Assembly: GCF_900185645.1 (NCBI RefSeq)
Contig: NZ_FYAM01000002.1
Span: 1 to 64,000 of the forward strand
Direction: 5' to 3'
DNA: 64,000 nucleotides
Origin: Clostridium sp. BSD9I1
GTDB lineage: Bacteria; Bacillota; Clostridia; Clostridiales; Clostridiaceae
In this document: in pieces, positions 36,880 through 45,417 of the stretch
Layout of the letters: each line of letters begins with the position of its first letter
Numbering within the stretch: position 1 is the stretch's first letter
Translations under genes and position numbers: made by a program
Notes under the pieces: model-generated
The model's database searches: none
What the model saw: the letters and a program-made list of their open reading frames with translations, nothing else
Told to the model about the DNA's origin: nothing

Positions 36880-37168
36880 TAATAAGATTTAGTAAATGCT
36901 GTGATAAGAAATAGTAGCATAAAGTAAGCTAACAGAGAAAAATCCTCCTAGCTGAAAGGGATTTTTAGTATAACTTGTGTGAATGCATCTTTGAGCACTG
37001 TCTTGAAATATAGTAGACGACAGCGTGTACGCCCGTTAAAGCGTTGAGGTATGTATGTACCAAAATGAGATATCATTGTATGTTTTTATTATACATATGA
37101 TAATTAGAGTGGAACCGCGGAAGTTAACTCCTGCCTCTAAGTTTTTAGAGGCAGGAGTTTTTTATTTT
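36880..37168 (+). ncRNA. cysteine T-box riboswitch
   Basis: A canonical T-box leader: the specifier region reads GTGAA-TGC-ATCTTTGAG with TGC at 36984-36986 (Cys). The antiterminator T-box sequence TGGAACCGCGG is at 37110-37120. A 15-bp terminator stem (37126-37140 with 37145-37159) ends in a T-run. Uncharged tRNA-Cys binding would permit read-through into the downstream trans-sulfuration gene. Specificity is read from the codon position relative to the conserved flanking bases. Confidence 0.93.
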
Positions 37169-37195
37169 TAAAAATTTATAAACAGGAGGGCTATT

Positions 37196-37382
37196 ATGAA
37201 TTCTTTACAATACTTTGATTCCATAGCTAAAAGCTGGAACGTTATACGAAGTGAATATTTCCAAGAAAGATGAAACGGCTTTAGAAATATACAAGTAGAA
37301 AATACAAATTTAAGCTGCAAAGGTCTCTCAAATAAGAGAATTCAGTGAAGCAGCTATCTTAGCTAAAGCAACAAAATTATAA
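37196..37382 (+). pseudogene. remnant of a UbiG/YrrT-like methyltransferase
   Basis: Directly after the T-box, AGGAGGG and an ATG open a 25-codon frame MNSLQYFDSIAKSWNVIRSE that stops at 37271-37273. The start resembles SAM-dependent methyltransferases of the ubiG-mccB-mccA (methionine to cysteine) operons. A short fragment in another frame ends EAAILAKATKL at 37382. The intervening sequence is broken. It therefore looks like an internally deleted gene whose start and possibly another gene's end remain. Identity is tentative. Confidence 0.6.
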
Positions 37383-37398
37383 TTTGGAGGAAAAACAG

Positions 37399-38541
37399 AT
37401 GAAATTTGAATCAATTTTAATACACGGTGGAATAGATGGAGATCAACATACAGGGGCGGTAAATGTACCAATTTATCAAACCTCAACTTACAAACAGCCT
37501 AAGTTTGGAGTAACTACAGGCTATGAATATTCAAGAACAGGCAATCCAACACGAGAAGCTCTAGAGAAGCTTGTTGCAGACCTTGAAGAGGGATATGCAG
37601 GCTTTGCTTTTGCATCAGGGATGGCTGCTATAACTGCAGTACTTTCACTATTTAAGTCAGGAGACAAGGTAGTTATTTCAAATAACATATATGGTGGAAC
37701 ATTTAGAGTTCTGGATAAGATATTTACAAACTTTGGCATTCACTATGCCATAATTGACACCTCAAATTTAGATGAAATAAAAAACAGTATTGATGAAACT
37801 GTAAAAGCTATTTATATAGAAACTCCAACAAATCCTCTTATGGATGTAACTGATATTGAAGCTGTGGCAAATATAGCTAAGGAAAAAAGTATATATACTA
37901 TCGTTGATAACACCTTCATGACTCCTTATTTACAAAAACCAATAACTCTTGGAGCTGATATAGTTATTCACAGTGCTACAAAATATCTTGGTGGCCACAG
38001 TGATGTAATTTCAGGTATTGTTGTTGTAAATAACAAAGATTTAGCTGAAAAACTTCATTTTGTTCAAAATGCTACTGGAGGAGTTTTAGCTCCCTTTGAT
38101 TCCTTCCTTTTAATTAGAGGAATTAAAACCTTGGCATTAAGAATGGATAGACATAACTCAAATGCAAAGCTTGTTGCTGAATTCTTAAAAAATAGAGAAG
38201 AAATAGAAAAGATATATTATCCCGGTTTTGAGAATCATCCCGGTTATAAAGTTCAAACAAATCAAGCCAAGGGTTATGGTGGAATGATTGCCTTTGTTCT
38301 TAAGGAAGTCTATGATTATAAGAAATTTCTTGAAAATCTTAATTTAATAACCTTCGGAGAAAGCTTAGGTGGAGTTGAATCCTTAATTTGCCACCCTGCT
38401 TCTATGACTCATGGCTCCATACCTTATGAATTAAGACAAAAGGTTGGTATTGTAGATAATTTAATAAGACTATCTGTAGGCATAGAAAATGTTGAAGATT
38501 TAATTCAAGATATCAAAAATGGATTAAAGGAGAGTATTTAA
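37399..38541 (+). CDS. trans-sulfuration enzyme (cystathionine gamma-lyase/synthase family)
   Basis: The 380-residue PLP enzyme has the Cys/Met metabolism signature: YEYSRTGNPTRE, ASGMAAI, VDNTFMTPY and the PLP-lysine motif SATKYLGGHSD (Lys near residue 195). SLGGVESLICHPASMTH near the end is typical. It either makes cystathionine from O-acylhomoserine and cysteine or cleaves cystathionine to cysteine. The Cys T-box upstream favours a cysteine-forming cystathionine gamma-lyase (MccB-type) role. The start at 37399 has GGAGG 8 nt upstream. A TTG 15 nt earlier is not supported. Confidence 0.9.
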   Translation: MKFESILIHGGIDGDQHTGAVNVPIYQTSTYKQPKFGVTTGYEYSRTGNPTREALEKLVADLEEGYAGFAFASGMAAITAVLSLFKSGDKVVISNNIYGGTFRVLDKIFTNFGIHYAIIDTSNLDEIKNSIDETVKAIYIETPTNPLMDVTDIEAVANIAKEKSIYTIVDNTFMTPYLQKPITLGADIVIHSATKYLGGHSDVISGIVVVNNKDLAEKLHFVQNATGGVLAPFDSFLLIRGIKTLALRMDRHNSNAKLVAEFLKNREEIEKIYYPGFENHPGYKVQTNQAKGYGGMIAFVLKEVYDYKKFLENLNLITFGESLGGVESLICHPASMTHGSIPYELRQKVGIVDNLIRLSVGIENVEDLIQDIKNGLKESI

Positions 38542-38609
38542 TATAGTTACTATTCTTCCCGATAGAGGCGATAGGTATTTTAGCAAAAATATTTATTAAT
38601 TAAAAAAGA

Positions 38610-38640
38610 AGCGTATGTCTATTTAAACTAGACATACGCT
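38610..38640. terminator. terminator between convergent genes
   Basis: AGCGTATGTCTA (38610-38621) pairs with TAGACATACGCT (38629-38640). A TTCTTTTTT tail on the minus strand makes it the terminator of the sdpRI operon, and it may also serve the plus-strand gene. Confidence 0.88.
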
Positions 38641-38679
38641 ATAATTATTAATCACTCTTTTTATGCTACTCTTATTATT

Positions 38680-39276
38680 TTAAACATTATTTTTCATTTT
38701 TTTATAATAAAATCCTAGTGAATATAATCCTGGTATTGCAATCCATATAAGTATAGACGCAGTAACTACCCTATCTATACTAAAGAAAAATACTAATATA
38801 AATTGTATTATAGCTAGAGGAAATGATACATATCCAAGTACTTTATGAGCAATCTTCCAAGTTTCTTCATCTCTTATAGTCCAAGGAAGTCTTAACCCCA
38901 AATACCTATTAAAAGGTATTTTAGGCGAAACATTACCGAACCCCATGATGAAAACTGAAATTAAACCAACTATTATTAATTCATTATTCTTATTATAAAG
39001 TGCACTTTTATTTGGTGTTAATGCTGTAAATAAAGAACAAATAATGATAATTCCTATAATCATTCTATTTATATTTCTCACAGTTTTAACTTTAGGATTA
39101 CCCTCTGAGAGTTTTGTTATCCTTGCTGCTTGAATATCAAATACAATTAATGAAATAATAATTAAAGCAAAAATAACACTTGCAACTAAGTTACTTTCAG
39201 GAACAAAAAAAACTAAAACTAGCATTATTATTGATGTAAGTAAAAATATCATCCTTGTAAAGTCAAACTTCTTCAT
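38680..39276 (-). CDS. sdpI: SdpI-family immunity membrane protein
   Basis: The 198-residue protein has six hydrophobic helices and the SdpI motif FNRYLGLRLPWTIRDEETWKIAHK (about residues 121-144). In Bacillus subtilis SdpI gives immunity to the SdpC killing peptide and signals by sequestering SdpR at the membrane. Here it follows an ArsR-type repressor gene by 11 nt, as in that system, but no sdpABC toxin genes are in the window. It may therefore protect against external peptides. Confidence 0.88.
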   Translation of the reverse strand: MKKFDFTRMIFLLTSIIMLVLVFFVPESNLVASVIFALIIISLIVFDIQAARITKLSEGNPKVKTVRNINRMIIGIIIICSLFTALTPNKSALYNKNNELIIVGLISVFIMGFGNVSPKIPFNRYLGLRLPWTIRDEETWKIAHKVLGYVSFPLAIIQFILVFFFSIDRVVTASILIWIAIPGLYSLGFYYKKMKNNV

Positions 39277-39287
39277 TTCAACCCCTC

Positions 39288-39548
39288 CTATTTCTTTGTA
39301 AATATATCTAAGAAGCTTCCAAGAACCTCTTGAAGTATTGTAGTATTTATAGAATATATTACAAATTGGCCCTTTTTCTCTGATGTAATAAGTTCTGCTT
39401 CCCTTAAAATATCTAAATGCTTAGATATTGAAGGCTTAGACATATTAAAGTGTTCCGATATTTCGCCTGCACTCATATCCCCTTTATTTAAAAGTTTTAG
39501 TATTTCCCTTCGAGTTTCATCACTTAATGCTTTAAATGCCTTACTCAT
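39288..39548 (-). CDS. sdpR: ArsR-family repressor (SdpR-like)
   Basis: The 86-residue winged-helix protein starts KAFKALSDETRREILKLLNKGDMSAGEISEHFNMSKPSISKHLDILREA in outline, the ArsR/SdpR DNA-binding core. It lacks the Cys metal site of metal-sensing ArsR proteins, which fits an SdpR-type autorepressor. It is the first gene of the sdpR-sdpI operon. A 12-bp inverted repeat overlapping its transcription start is the probable operator. The pairing with sdpI supports the call. Confidence 0.88.
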   Translation of the reverse strand: MSKAFKALSDETRREILKLLNKGDMSAGEISEHFNMSKPSISKHLDILREAELITSEKKGQFVIYSINTTILQEVLGSFLDIFTKK

Positions 39549-39570
39549 ATAATGACTCCTTTCTAGCTAA

Positions 39571-39637
39571 TATAGATATTTAACTAATTAGCTAAATATC
39601 TATATTTATATTATACATGTATTTTATATAAATGCAA
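39571..39637 (-). promoter_or_regulatory. sdpR promoter with inverted-repeat operator
   Basis: On the minus strand TTGCAT (39632-39637), 16 nt and TATAAT (39610-39615) are followed by a perfect inverted repeat, TATAGATATTTA (39571-39582) with TAAATATCTATA (39593-39604). The repeat covers the predicted start site, the place for an ArsR-type repressor. Confidence 0.78.
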
Positions 39638-39749
39638 TCATTTAGAATAAAAATGACCTCCTGAAAAATAGGAATTCATGCTTTTAATAACCCTACTTAA
39701 CCAATATATTTTACATTTATTACAAAAATGATTTTTATATAAATGTAAA

Positions 39750-39814
39750 AGGCTGTTGACAAAATATGTTTATCAACAGCCTGAGAAGATACCCTTGAAG
39801 TTATCTTCTTTTTT
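39750..39814. terminator. tandem hairpins in a gene-poor stretch
   Basis: AGGCTGTTGA pairs with TCAACAGCCT (39750-39782). A second stem, AGAAGATA with TATCTTCT (39784-39809), ends in a T-run on the plus strand. The first could end the minus-strand oxidoreductase gene (stop at 39952). The second points right, with no plus-strand gene before it. The stretch 39638-39951 otherwise holds nothing I recognise. Confidence 0.55.
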
Positions 39815-39951
39815 ACACTTATACTTCCCTAACTTCTACTACTACAGTTTCTCTTATAACTCCTTCCTTTATACTTTCTTATTGATGTTTTATTTCTACA
39901 TTTTCTCCATCAATAATATTCTTTTCTTATATATAATAAGCTTTTTATTTT

Positions 39952-41169
39952 CTAACAATTTCTATAGGGATTGAATAATTCTAAATCTTCATCTTCCTTC
40001 CCTGTAAATAAATTAACTAACATTTTTCCACCTAATACTGCAAATAATATTCCATTAGCTCCATACCCTAGGCAATAGTATAAAGATCTTCTATCCTTAT
40101 CCCTTCCTATGTATCCAAGATTGTCATTAGTAGATGCAAAAACACCACAATACTTATATTCTATTTCAATATCAGGTATATCCTTAAACATATTTTTTAA
40201 ACGCTGCTCAAGGATATTGTATTTGTCTTGGTATATATTACCACAGAACCTTCCCTCTAGAAAAGGAGTATCTTCTCCTCCAATTATAATTCTATTATCT
40301 GGAGTAGTTCTAACATAATTATAAGGGTCACAATTATCACGGATAACTATATTTTTATATATATCATCAATTTTTTTCAAAGGCTTAGTAACTATATTAT
40401 AAGCAATAGTCTTTGTTCCAAAGGCTTTATCTGTAAATAACTTTGTATTATAACCCGTTGCACAAATTATTTTTTTACCTTTTACTTTAAACCCATAGGA
40501 TGCTACAACCTCAACATAATCTTCATAATAATTTATTTCTTGTACTTCTGTATTCTCAAAAACCTTTAAACCTAGTGTCATAGCTACTTCTAAAAGGTGA
40601 TGAGCAAATTTATACGGATTAAAAACTGCTCCCCCATTTTTAGAAAACACCCCTGCCTTTAAATCAAAACTATAGGGATTATTATTATCATCTATAAAGG
40701 AAACCTCAATATCATTATCTTTTCTATATTTATACTCATCTTTTAGTTCTTGTACTTCTATATTTTTAGCTGTATATAAAAGTGCATCCTTCTTTTCATA
40801 ATCACAATAATTCCCATAAGTATTTATAAATTCATCAATTTCATCTAAGGCATTTAAGCCTAACTTATAGGATTTAATTATCTTTTCATAATTTGTATAT
40901 TCCTTAAGATTACTTAAATTATCATCTAATTCATACTGAAGTAAAGCAGTTGTAATACTAGTGCTACCATACCCAATTCTTGCTTTTTCAAGAATACAGC
41001 AATCTATTCCTGCCTTAGTGAGATAATATCCTAAAATGGCACCAGTAACTCCACCTCCAACAATAATTATATCCGTTTCAATATATTCATTTAAATAATC
41101 ATATTGCTTTTTTATATTTGTTACTTCTGTAAAATAAGGTTTACCGTATACTACTTCAAAGTTATTCAT
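39952..41169 (-). CDS. FAD-dependent DAO-family oxidoreductase
   Basis: The 405-residue protein has an N-terminal dinucleotide motif TDIIIVGGGVTGAILGYYLTKAGIDCCILEKARIGYGSTS (about residues 32-71). The overall layout is that of glycine-oxidase/D-amino-acid-oxidase-like enzymes (PF01266), including CATGYN and NLGYIGRD near the C-terminal FAD site. It likely oxidises an amine or hydroxy acid, but the substrate is unknown. It is separated from the downstream side of the hydroxyacid operon by a terminator, so it is probably independent. Confidence 0.82.
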   Translation of the reverse strand: MNNFEVVYGKPYFTEVTNIKKQYDYLNEYIETDIIIVGGGVTGAILGYYLTKAGIDCCILEKARIGYGSTSITTALLQYELDDNLSNLKEYTNYEKIIKSYKLGLNALDEIDEFINTYGNYCDYEKKDALLYTAKNIEVQELKDEYKYRKDNDIEVSFIDDNNNPYSFDLKAGVFSKNGGAVFNPYKFAHHLLEVAMTLGLKVFENTEVQEINYYEDYVEVVASYGFKVKGKKIICATGYNTKLFTDKAFGTKTIAYNIVTKPLKKIDDIYKNIVIRDNCDPYNYVRTTPDNRIIIGGEDTPFLEGRFCGNIYQDKYNILEQRLKNMFKDIPDIEIEYKYCGVFASTNDNLGYIGRDKDRRSLYYCLGYGANGILFAVLGGKMLVNLFTGKEDEDLELFNPYRNC

Positions 41170-41335
41170 TTAACTTCATCCTCTCTAACATATTCCAGGC
41201 TATAATACTAATGTTTTTTCATTTTTTATATGTATATATTATTGTTTAAAGCAAAGATTTTTATCATATATTTTATCTTTAAACTAATTACACTATTTTT
41301 ATCTAACCTTTTATTAGAATATAATTTGCTATAAA

Positions 41336-41378
41336 ATAAAAAAGAGCATTAACTCCATTAAAAGTTTAATACTCTTTT
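41336..41378 (-). terminator. hydroxyacid operon terminator
   Basis: AAAGAGCATTAA pairs with TTAATACTCTTT (one mismatch) and a T-rich tail follows on the minus strand. It lies 23 nt after the dehydrogenase stop codon. Confidence 0.8.
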
Positions 41379-41400
41379 ATCCAATTAATAATATTATTTT

Positions 41401-42363
41401 TTAAACGCTGTTTTTAACTTCCATATTATTTAATGCTTTAATAACATTTAAAGCAACTGTTTCTCTTAGCTCAATCATGGATTCTTTGCTTGCATAGGAA
41501 ACATGAGGTGTTACAATAATGTTATCTACATTTAATATTTCGCTTTCTGGGTTTGGTGGTTCATTACAAACCACATCTAAACCAGCCCCTCTTATGATGC
41601 CACTTTTAACTGCATCAATCAGTTCATCTTCGATAATAATTTCTCCTCTTGAAGCATTTATGAGTACAGCGCTTTTTTTCATAAGTTTTAATTCCTTCAT
41701 ACCAATCATACCTCTTGTATTTTCATTAAGAGGTATCGCTATACTTACATAATCTGAAAGCTTAAGCCCTTCCTCAAAGGTCACGCCCTTTACTCCATGG
41801 TCCTTAAGTTCAGTATCATTAACATATGGGTCATAAGCTAACACATTCATTCCAAGGGCCTTTGCCTTTTTTGCTTCTAGTTTAGCAATTTTACCAAATC
41901 CAATGAGAAATAGCACTGATTCCTTAATTCGTTTAGGAATATAATCCATTGCATCTACTCCCCAAAGCCCCTGCTTAATTTTATCCTTATAGGAACTAAG
42001 ACTTTTGTAGAACTCAAAAATGAATGATATTATATGATCTGAAACCTCTTCAATGCAATAACTTGGAGCATTTGCAACTATTATTCCCTTACTTTTAGCA
42101 TACTTTACATCAATATTATTGTATCCAATCCCATATACAGATATTATTTTGCAATTTCCCAGCTTATCAATAACCTCTGGGGAAATTTCAATATCTATTT
42201 GAGCAATAATGGCTTCAGCATATTTCCCAAAGTTCTCTAAATCCTTATAAAAATCTTTACCAGAATATTTTATTTCATACCCAGGTAAGTTTTCTTTTAT
42301 CATTCTTTCTTCAATATTATATTCTTTCCAATCTCCATCAATAATCCATATAGTCTTTAACAT
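41401..42363 (-). CDS. D-2-hydroxyacid dehydrogenase family protein
   Basis: The 320-residue protein has the NAD-binding motif IGFGKIAKLEAKKAKALGMNVLAYDPY and the catalytic Arg in NASRGEI. The Glu lies in the DVVCNEPPNPES segment and the His in TPHVSYASKES. It reduces a 2-keto acid to a D-2-hydroxy acid or the reverse; the exact substrate is unknown. The start at 42363 has GAGGTG 4 nt upstream; the longer frame begins inside the repeat at 42379-42405 and overlaps larA. It is the last gene of the TRAP/AcnX/LarA operon. Confidence 0.88.
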   Translation of the reverse strand: MLKTIWIIDGDWKEYNIEERMIKENLPGYEIKYSGKDFYKDLENFGKYAEAIIAQIDIEISPEVIDKLGNCKIISVYGIGYNNIDVKYAKSKGIIVANAPSYCIEEVSDHIISFIFEFYKSLSSYKDKIKQGLWGVDAMDYIPKRIKESVLFLIGFGKIAKLEAKKAKALGMNVLAYDPYVNDTELKDHGVKGVTFEEGLKLSDYVSIAIPLNENTRGMIGMKELKLMKKSAVLINASRGEIIIEDELIDAVKSGIIRGAGLDVVCNEPPNPESEILNVDNIIVTPHVSYASKESMIELRETVALNVIKALNNMEVKNSV

Positions 42364-42376
42364 CTTGCACCTCATC

Positions 42377-43705
42377 TTACTTGCAACTTGCCATGTGGGT
42401 GGCACTTATTATCATTGGTAAACAATCTCCTCCACGAGGTAAAACTCCAACTTTTCCTCCTGGAATTTCCTTTAAGGCATAGTCAACTGCTTCCTGTAGA
42501 GTTTCATTTTTTTTATAACCTAGAATTGAGATTTCTTTATCATCTAAACCTTCTGTGACAATAAGTATTTTTGCTCTTTCCCTCACTCTGGCATTGCCCA
42601 TTGCAATATCTGCAGCCACTAAATCAGCTTCATCATCATCTAAAGAAATTTTTCCTACGATATTTTTAGATTCTTCATAAGAAGCCTTTGCCCACTCTAT
42701 TAATTTTGGATGATTATGCACTAATCCTTCGTAGCATGGAGCCACAAATATAATATATCCATCTTTTTTCACACTAAAATATGCAGATATAAGCCCCTTT
42801 TCAGCTTGCCAATAATCAATATCGCAAGGGCTAGAACTTACCACAACTATATCAGCAAGTTCAGGTATCTCTACTCCATAAACCTTTGCCGCAAGTTTTG
42901 CTCCTTCTCTATGAGCTTTTATAAAATCTCCTGCAAAGATTCCAGTAACCTCTCCATCTGGTGTCATAACCACATTTATAATAAACTTAAGTCCCACTAT
43001 TCTCGCTACCTCTTCTATTCCCTTTCTACAAGGATTATCTTCAATATTTCCTAAGGGAATCCTTTCCATAAGGGCTCCTGCAACATGTGTAGCTGATGTA
43101 GTAGCAGAGCCACATATTCCAGGCTGAACAATTTTGCCACCACCTGAATAACCTGCATCTGAGTGTGGTATTATATTCCCAAGTCCTATTATATAATGAA
43201 CTTCCTGAACCTTTTTGTTAACATGAATAGGAAACTTCATTCCATCTGCTTCAATAGTTCCCATATCAATAAGTGCATCTTTATCTGTAAAATCATGCTG
43301 ACTAATTTTAACTGTTTTAAAGATTTCTTCTCCAACCTTTTCGATGATTTCATCCTTTGTCATCACTCGATGAGTTCCAGGTGCAGTTAATATTTCAATA
43401 TTTTCAAGAGGTATCCCCACATCATTAGTAAGGTATTTTATTAACACAGGAAGTATTTTATTTACTGGAGTCACTCTCGTATTATCATCAATTAATATTA
43501 AGATTTTATCATCTTTCTTAACTTGATTTTTTAATGCTTCACACCCAATTGGATTTTCTAGCTTATCTAGTAATGTCTTTTCAAAATCCTCTATAGGTGA
43601 AAACTTTGTCATCTCTCCTGCAAAAAGTAAGGATGAAGCAGGAATTGACGCCTGCATCTCCTTATCACCATAGGGAACCTTAATTATTTTCAAACTTTCG
43701 TTCAC
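42377..43705 (-). CDS. LarA-type nickel-pincer racemase/epimerase
   Basis: The 442-residue protein belongs to the LarA (DUF2088) family. All key positions of lactate racemase are present: Arg77, His112 (APGTH), His181 (IIPHSDAGYSGGGK), Lys191 that would bind the NPN cofactor, His207, Gln300 and Lys303. LarA proteins racemise 2-hydroxy acids by hydride transfer on a nickel-pincer nucleotide. The genes for cofactor synthesis (larB, larC, larE) are not in the window. It sits between aconitase X and a 2-hydroxyacid dehydrogenase. Its last codons lie in a 27-bp repeat shared with 53376-53402. Confidence 0.9.
   Translation of the reverse strand: MNESLKIIKVPYGDKEMQASIPASSLLFAGEMTKFSPIEDFEKTLLDKLENPIGCEALKNQVKKDDKILILIDDNTRVTPVNKILPVLIKYLTNDVGIPLENIEILTAPGTHRVMTKDEIIEKVGEEIFKTVKISQHDFTDKDALIDMGTIEADGMKFPIHVNKKVQEVHYIIGLGNIIPHSDAGYSGGGKIVQPGICGSATTSATHVAGALMERIPLGNIEDNPCRKGIEEVARIVGLKFIINVVMTPDGEVTGIFAGDFIKAHREGAKLAAKVYGVEIPELADIVVVSSSPCDIDYWQAEKGLISAYFSVKKDGYIIFVAPCYEGLVHNHPKLIEWAKASYEESKNIVGKISLDDDEADLVAADIAMGNARVRERAKILIVTEGLDDKEISILGYKKNETLQEAVDYALKEIPGGKVGVLPRGGDCLPMIISATHMASCK
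42379..42405. repeat. 27-bp dispersed repeat, copy 1
   Basis: The plus-strand sequence begins ACTTGCAACTTGCC and ends GTGGCAC. It matches 53376-53402 with three mismatches. It lies at the 3' end of larA, providing its last codons (ATHMASCK). Confidence 0.6.
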
Positions 43706-43752
43706 AATTAATACACCCTCTTATATTACTTTATTAATTTTTACCAATAATT

Positions 43753-44160
43753 TTATAATAGTGTAATTTCCCCAGTATTAGTATCTACTCTAACCATATC
43801 CCCATCTTTAACAATCTCATAAAACTTTTTATCAACTTTGTCTACCATTGGTGTTCCAATAATTATAGCACTTGCTACAATAACTGTTTCTGGGTTTTGA
43901 ATAATCATAGCCTTAGGTGCATTATTATTTAAAGTAAGTTGATAAAGTCCATCAGCTTGAACCACAGAACTTCCCTTTGATCCAGGAAATACTAATATTT
44001 TATTCGATACGTTTTTTCCCTCTAAAGAATGTCCCTTTTCAATGCAAACACCTGTCTTTGGCTCAATTAAGTAAAACATTATATCATCTGTTGAAATTAG
44101 GACTTCTCCCTCTACAACGCCTTCAGAAATTTTATGGCAGGAAAATACTTCTTTACTCAT
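43753..44160 (-). CDS. aconitase X, small (swivel) subunit
   Basis: The 135-residue protein matches the AcnX swivel domain (DUF126), including FPGSKGSSVVQADGLY (about residues 54-69), where a conserved Ser is catalytic in the family, and an IIGTPMVDK segment. It works with the large subunit encoded immediately before it; the genes overlap by one base. The complex is a dehydratase using an Fe-S cluster. Known members act on cis-3-hydroxy-L-proline or mevalonate phosphate. Confidence 0.9.
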   Translation of the reverse strand: MSKEVFSCHKISEGVVEGEVLISTDDIMFYLIEPKTGVCIEKGHSLEGKNVSNKILVFPGSKGSSVVQADGLYQLTLNNNAPKAMIIQNPETVIVASAIIIGTPMVDKVDKKFYEIVKDGDMVRVDTNTGEITLL

Positions 44161-45365
44161 TATTTTACTTCTCCTTTCAATGCTGCTTTAACGCATGTTT
44201 TTAAATCCCTGATGATTAGATTAATTCCTCTACGTTTTGGGTAATAAGCAAGCTTTGGAGAATCTGTAACTCCTACTTTTCCGCTTAAGAAGTGCCAGCA
44301 TGGCTGATCAGAACAAGTATCTTCAACAATATCTCCACCGGCTTCTCTAATAATTTGAAGTAATCCCATTCTATCAGCCATCTCTTTAGTATGACTAGAA
44401 GTCATTACCCAAAGATCCACGGAAAGTTTCTTTCCCTTTACGATATTTGCTATTTCCTGAACTTGATCTAATGTAAAATGCGGACATCCAAATAGTGCAA
44501 AGTCAATTTTTCTATTTCCAGGCTCTGATATTTGTTCAAGTATATTTTCTAAATCCTCATTTGTTATAACTACTTTCCTTTTAGGTTCTTTTCCGCCAAA
44601 AGCCGCTTCAAGGGTTGGTGCTTCAGGAGTTACTCCTAGTATATGGTACATTCCATATGCCCCAGAAGTATTTAACTGTGCTCCAAGATTCATAAGAGCT
44701 TCTTGGGAAATTATTTTTGGTAGCCCTGTAAATACTGGTATTCCATTGCCTATCTTTTTACCCATATATCCTAAAAGATGATATTCAAAGTCAGACTTCA
44801 TATCTGCTTGAACTTCAACAAGTATATCTCCCTTACGGTTTTCATCAAAGAGAAGACCATATTCTGGTACAAATCCAGTTATAGCAGCACAAAGTGCACT
44901 TTGAGCAGCTTCACGATTACTTCTTGCTCCCCAAACCGAGTTAACATATGGCGTTGCACTGGATTCAGAAAATGCTATAACTTCTCCATAATGAGGAATA
45001 TTTGTTCCAAGGTATGGTGTGCAATTATATGATAAGATCGCACCTAAATTTTTATATGCATTATGAGTTCTTTCCATTAATGAGGCATACTCATCTGTAA
45101 CTGTTCCAAGCTTTTTAAAATATGCCAAGCAAAAACCTGGATTAACTGTAGGAGCAATTTTGCAATGTGCTCCAGCCTTTAAAAGCCTTTCTGCAAACCA
45201 TAAATCTGCCTCTTGGTTACTTAATGCAACATGGGCTCTAGTAATTGGCACCATACGCTTAGCATCAAAGGATTCGCCAATTGCTACTTGAATTTTCATA
45301 GCAAGGGCAGTACCCTCACCATATTTTCCATCTAACATATCCTGTTGATCTCTTGTCAATTCCAT
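44160..45365 (-). CDS. aconitase X, large (catalytic) subunit
   Basis: The 401-residue protein matches the AcnX catalytic domain (DUF521). Family segments include YNCTPYLGTNIPHYGEVIAFSES, the VNSVWGARSNREAAQSALCAAITG region, FALFGCPHFTLDQV and CSDQPCWHF. Cysteines in these segments would bind the Fe-S cluster. The reaction is a hydro-lyase step. The substrate is unknown here because neighbouring LarA and dehydrogenase genes suggest a hydroxy acid rather than hydroxyproline. It lies 52 nt after the TRAP large permease gene. Confidence 0.92.
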   Translation of the reverse strand: MELTRDQQDMLDGKYGEGTALAMKIQVAIGESFDAKRMVPITRAHVALSNQEADLWFAERLLKAGAHCKIAPTVNPGFCLAYFKKLGTVTDEYASLMERTHNAYKNLGAILSYNCTPYLGTNIPHYGEVIAFSESSATPYVNSVWGARSNREAAQSALCAAITGFVPEYGLLFDENRKGDILVEVQADMKSDFEYHLLGYMGKKIGNGIPVFTGLPKIISQEALMNLGAQLNTSGAYGMYHILGVTPEAPTLEAAFGGKEPKRKVVITNEDLENILEQISEPGNRKIDFALFGCPHFTLDQVQEIANIVKGKKLSVDLWVMTSSHTKEMADRMGLLQIIREAGGDIVEDTCSDQPCWHFLSGKVGVTDSPKLAYYPKRRGINLIIRDLKTCVKAALKGEVK

Positions 45366-45417
45366 AACTTAACCCCCCATAATTTTAATGAAATAAAATT
45401 CCTTATTTCACTTATAT

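Noticed and set aside
39756-39974. 72-residue plus-strand reading frame
   Set aside because: It starts inside a hairpin, runs through a terminator, has a Phe/Tyr/Ser-rich low-complexity composition and overlaps the end of a real minus-strand gene.
42363-42405. Longer N-terminus of the 2-hydroxyacid dehydrogenase (MPPTWQVASKMRCK)
   Set aside because: This part lies in the dispersed repeat and in larA. A ribosome-binding site sits directly before the ATG at 42363.
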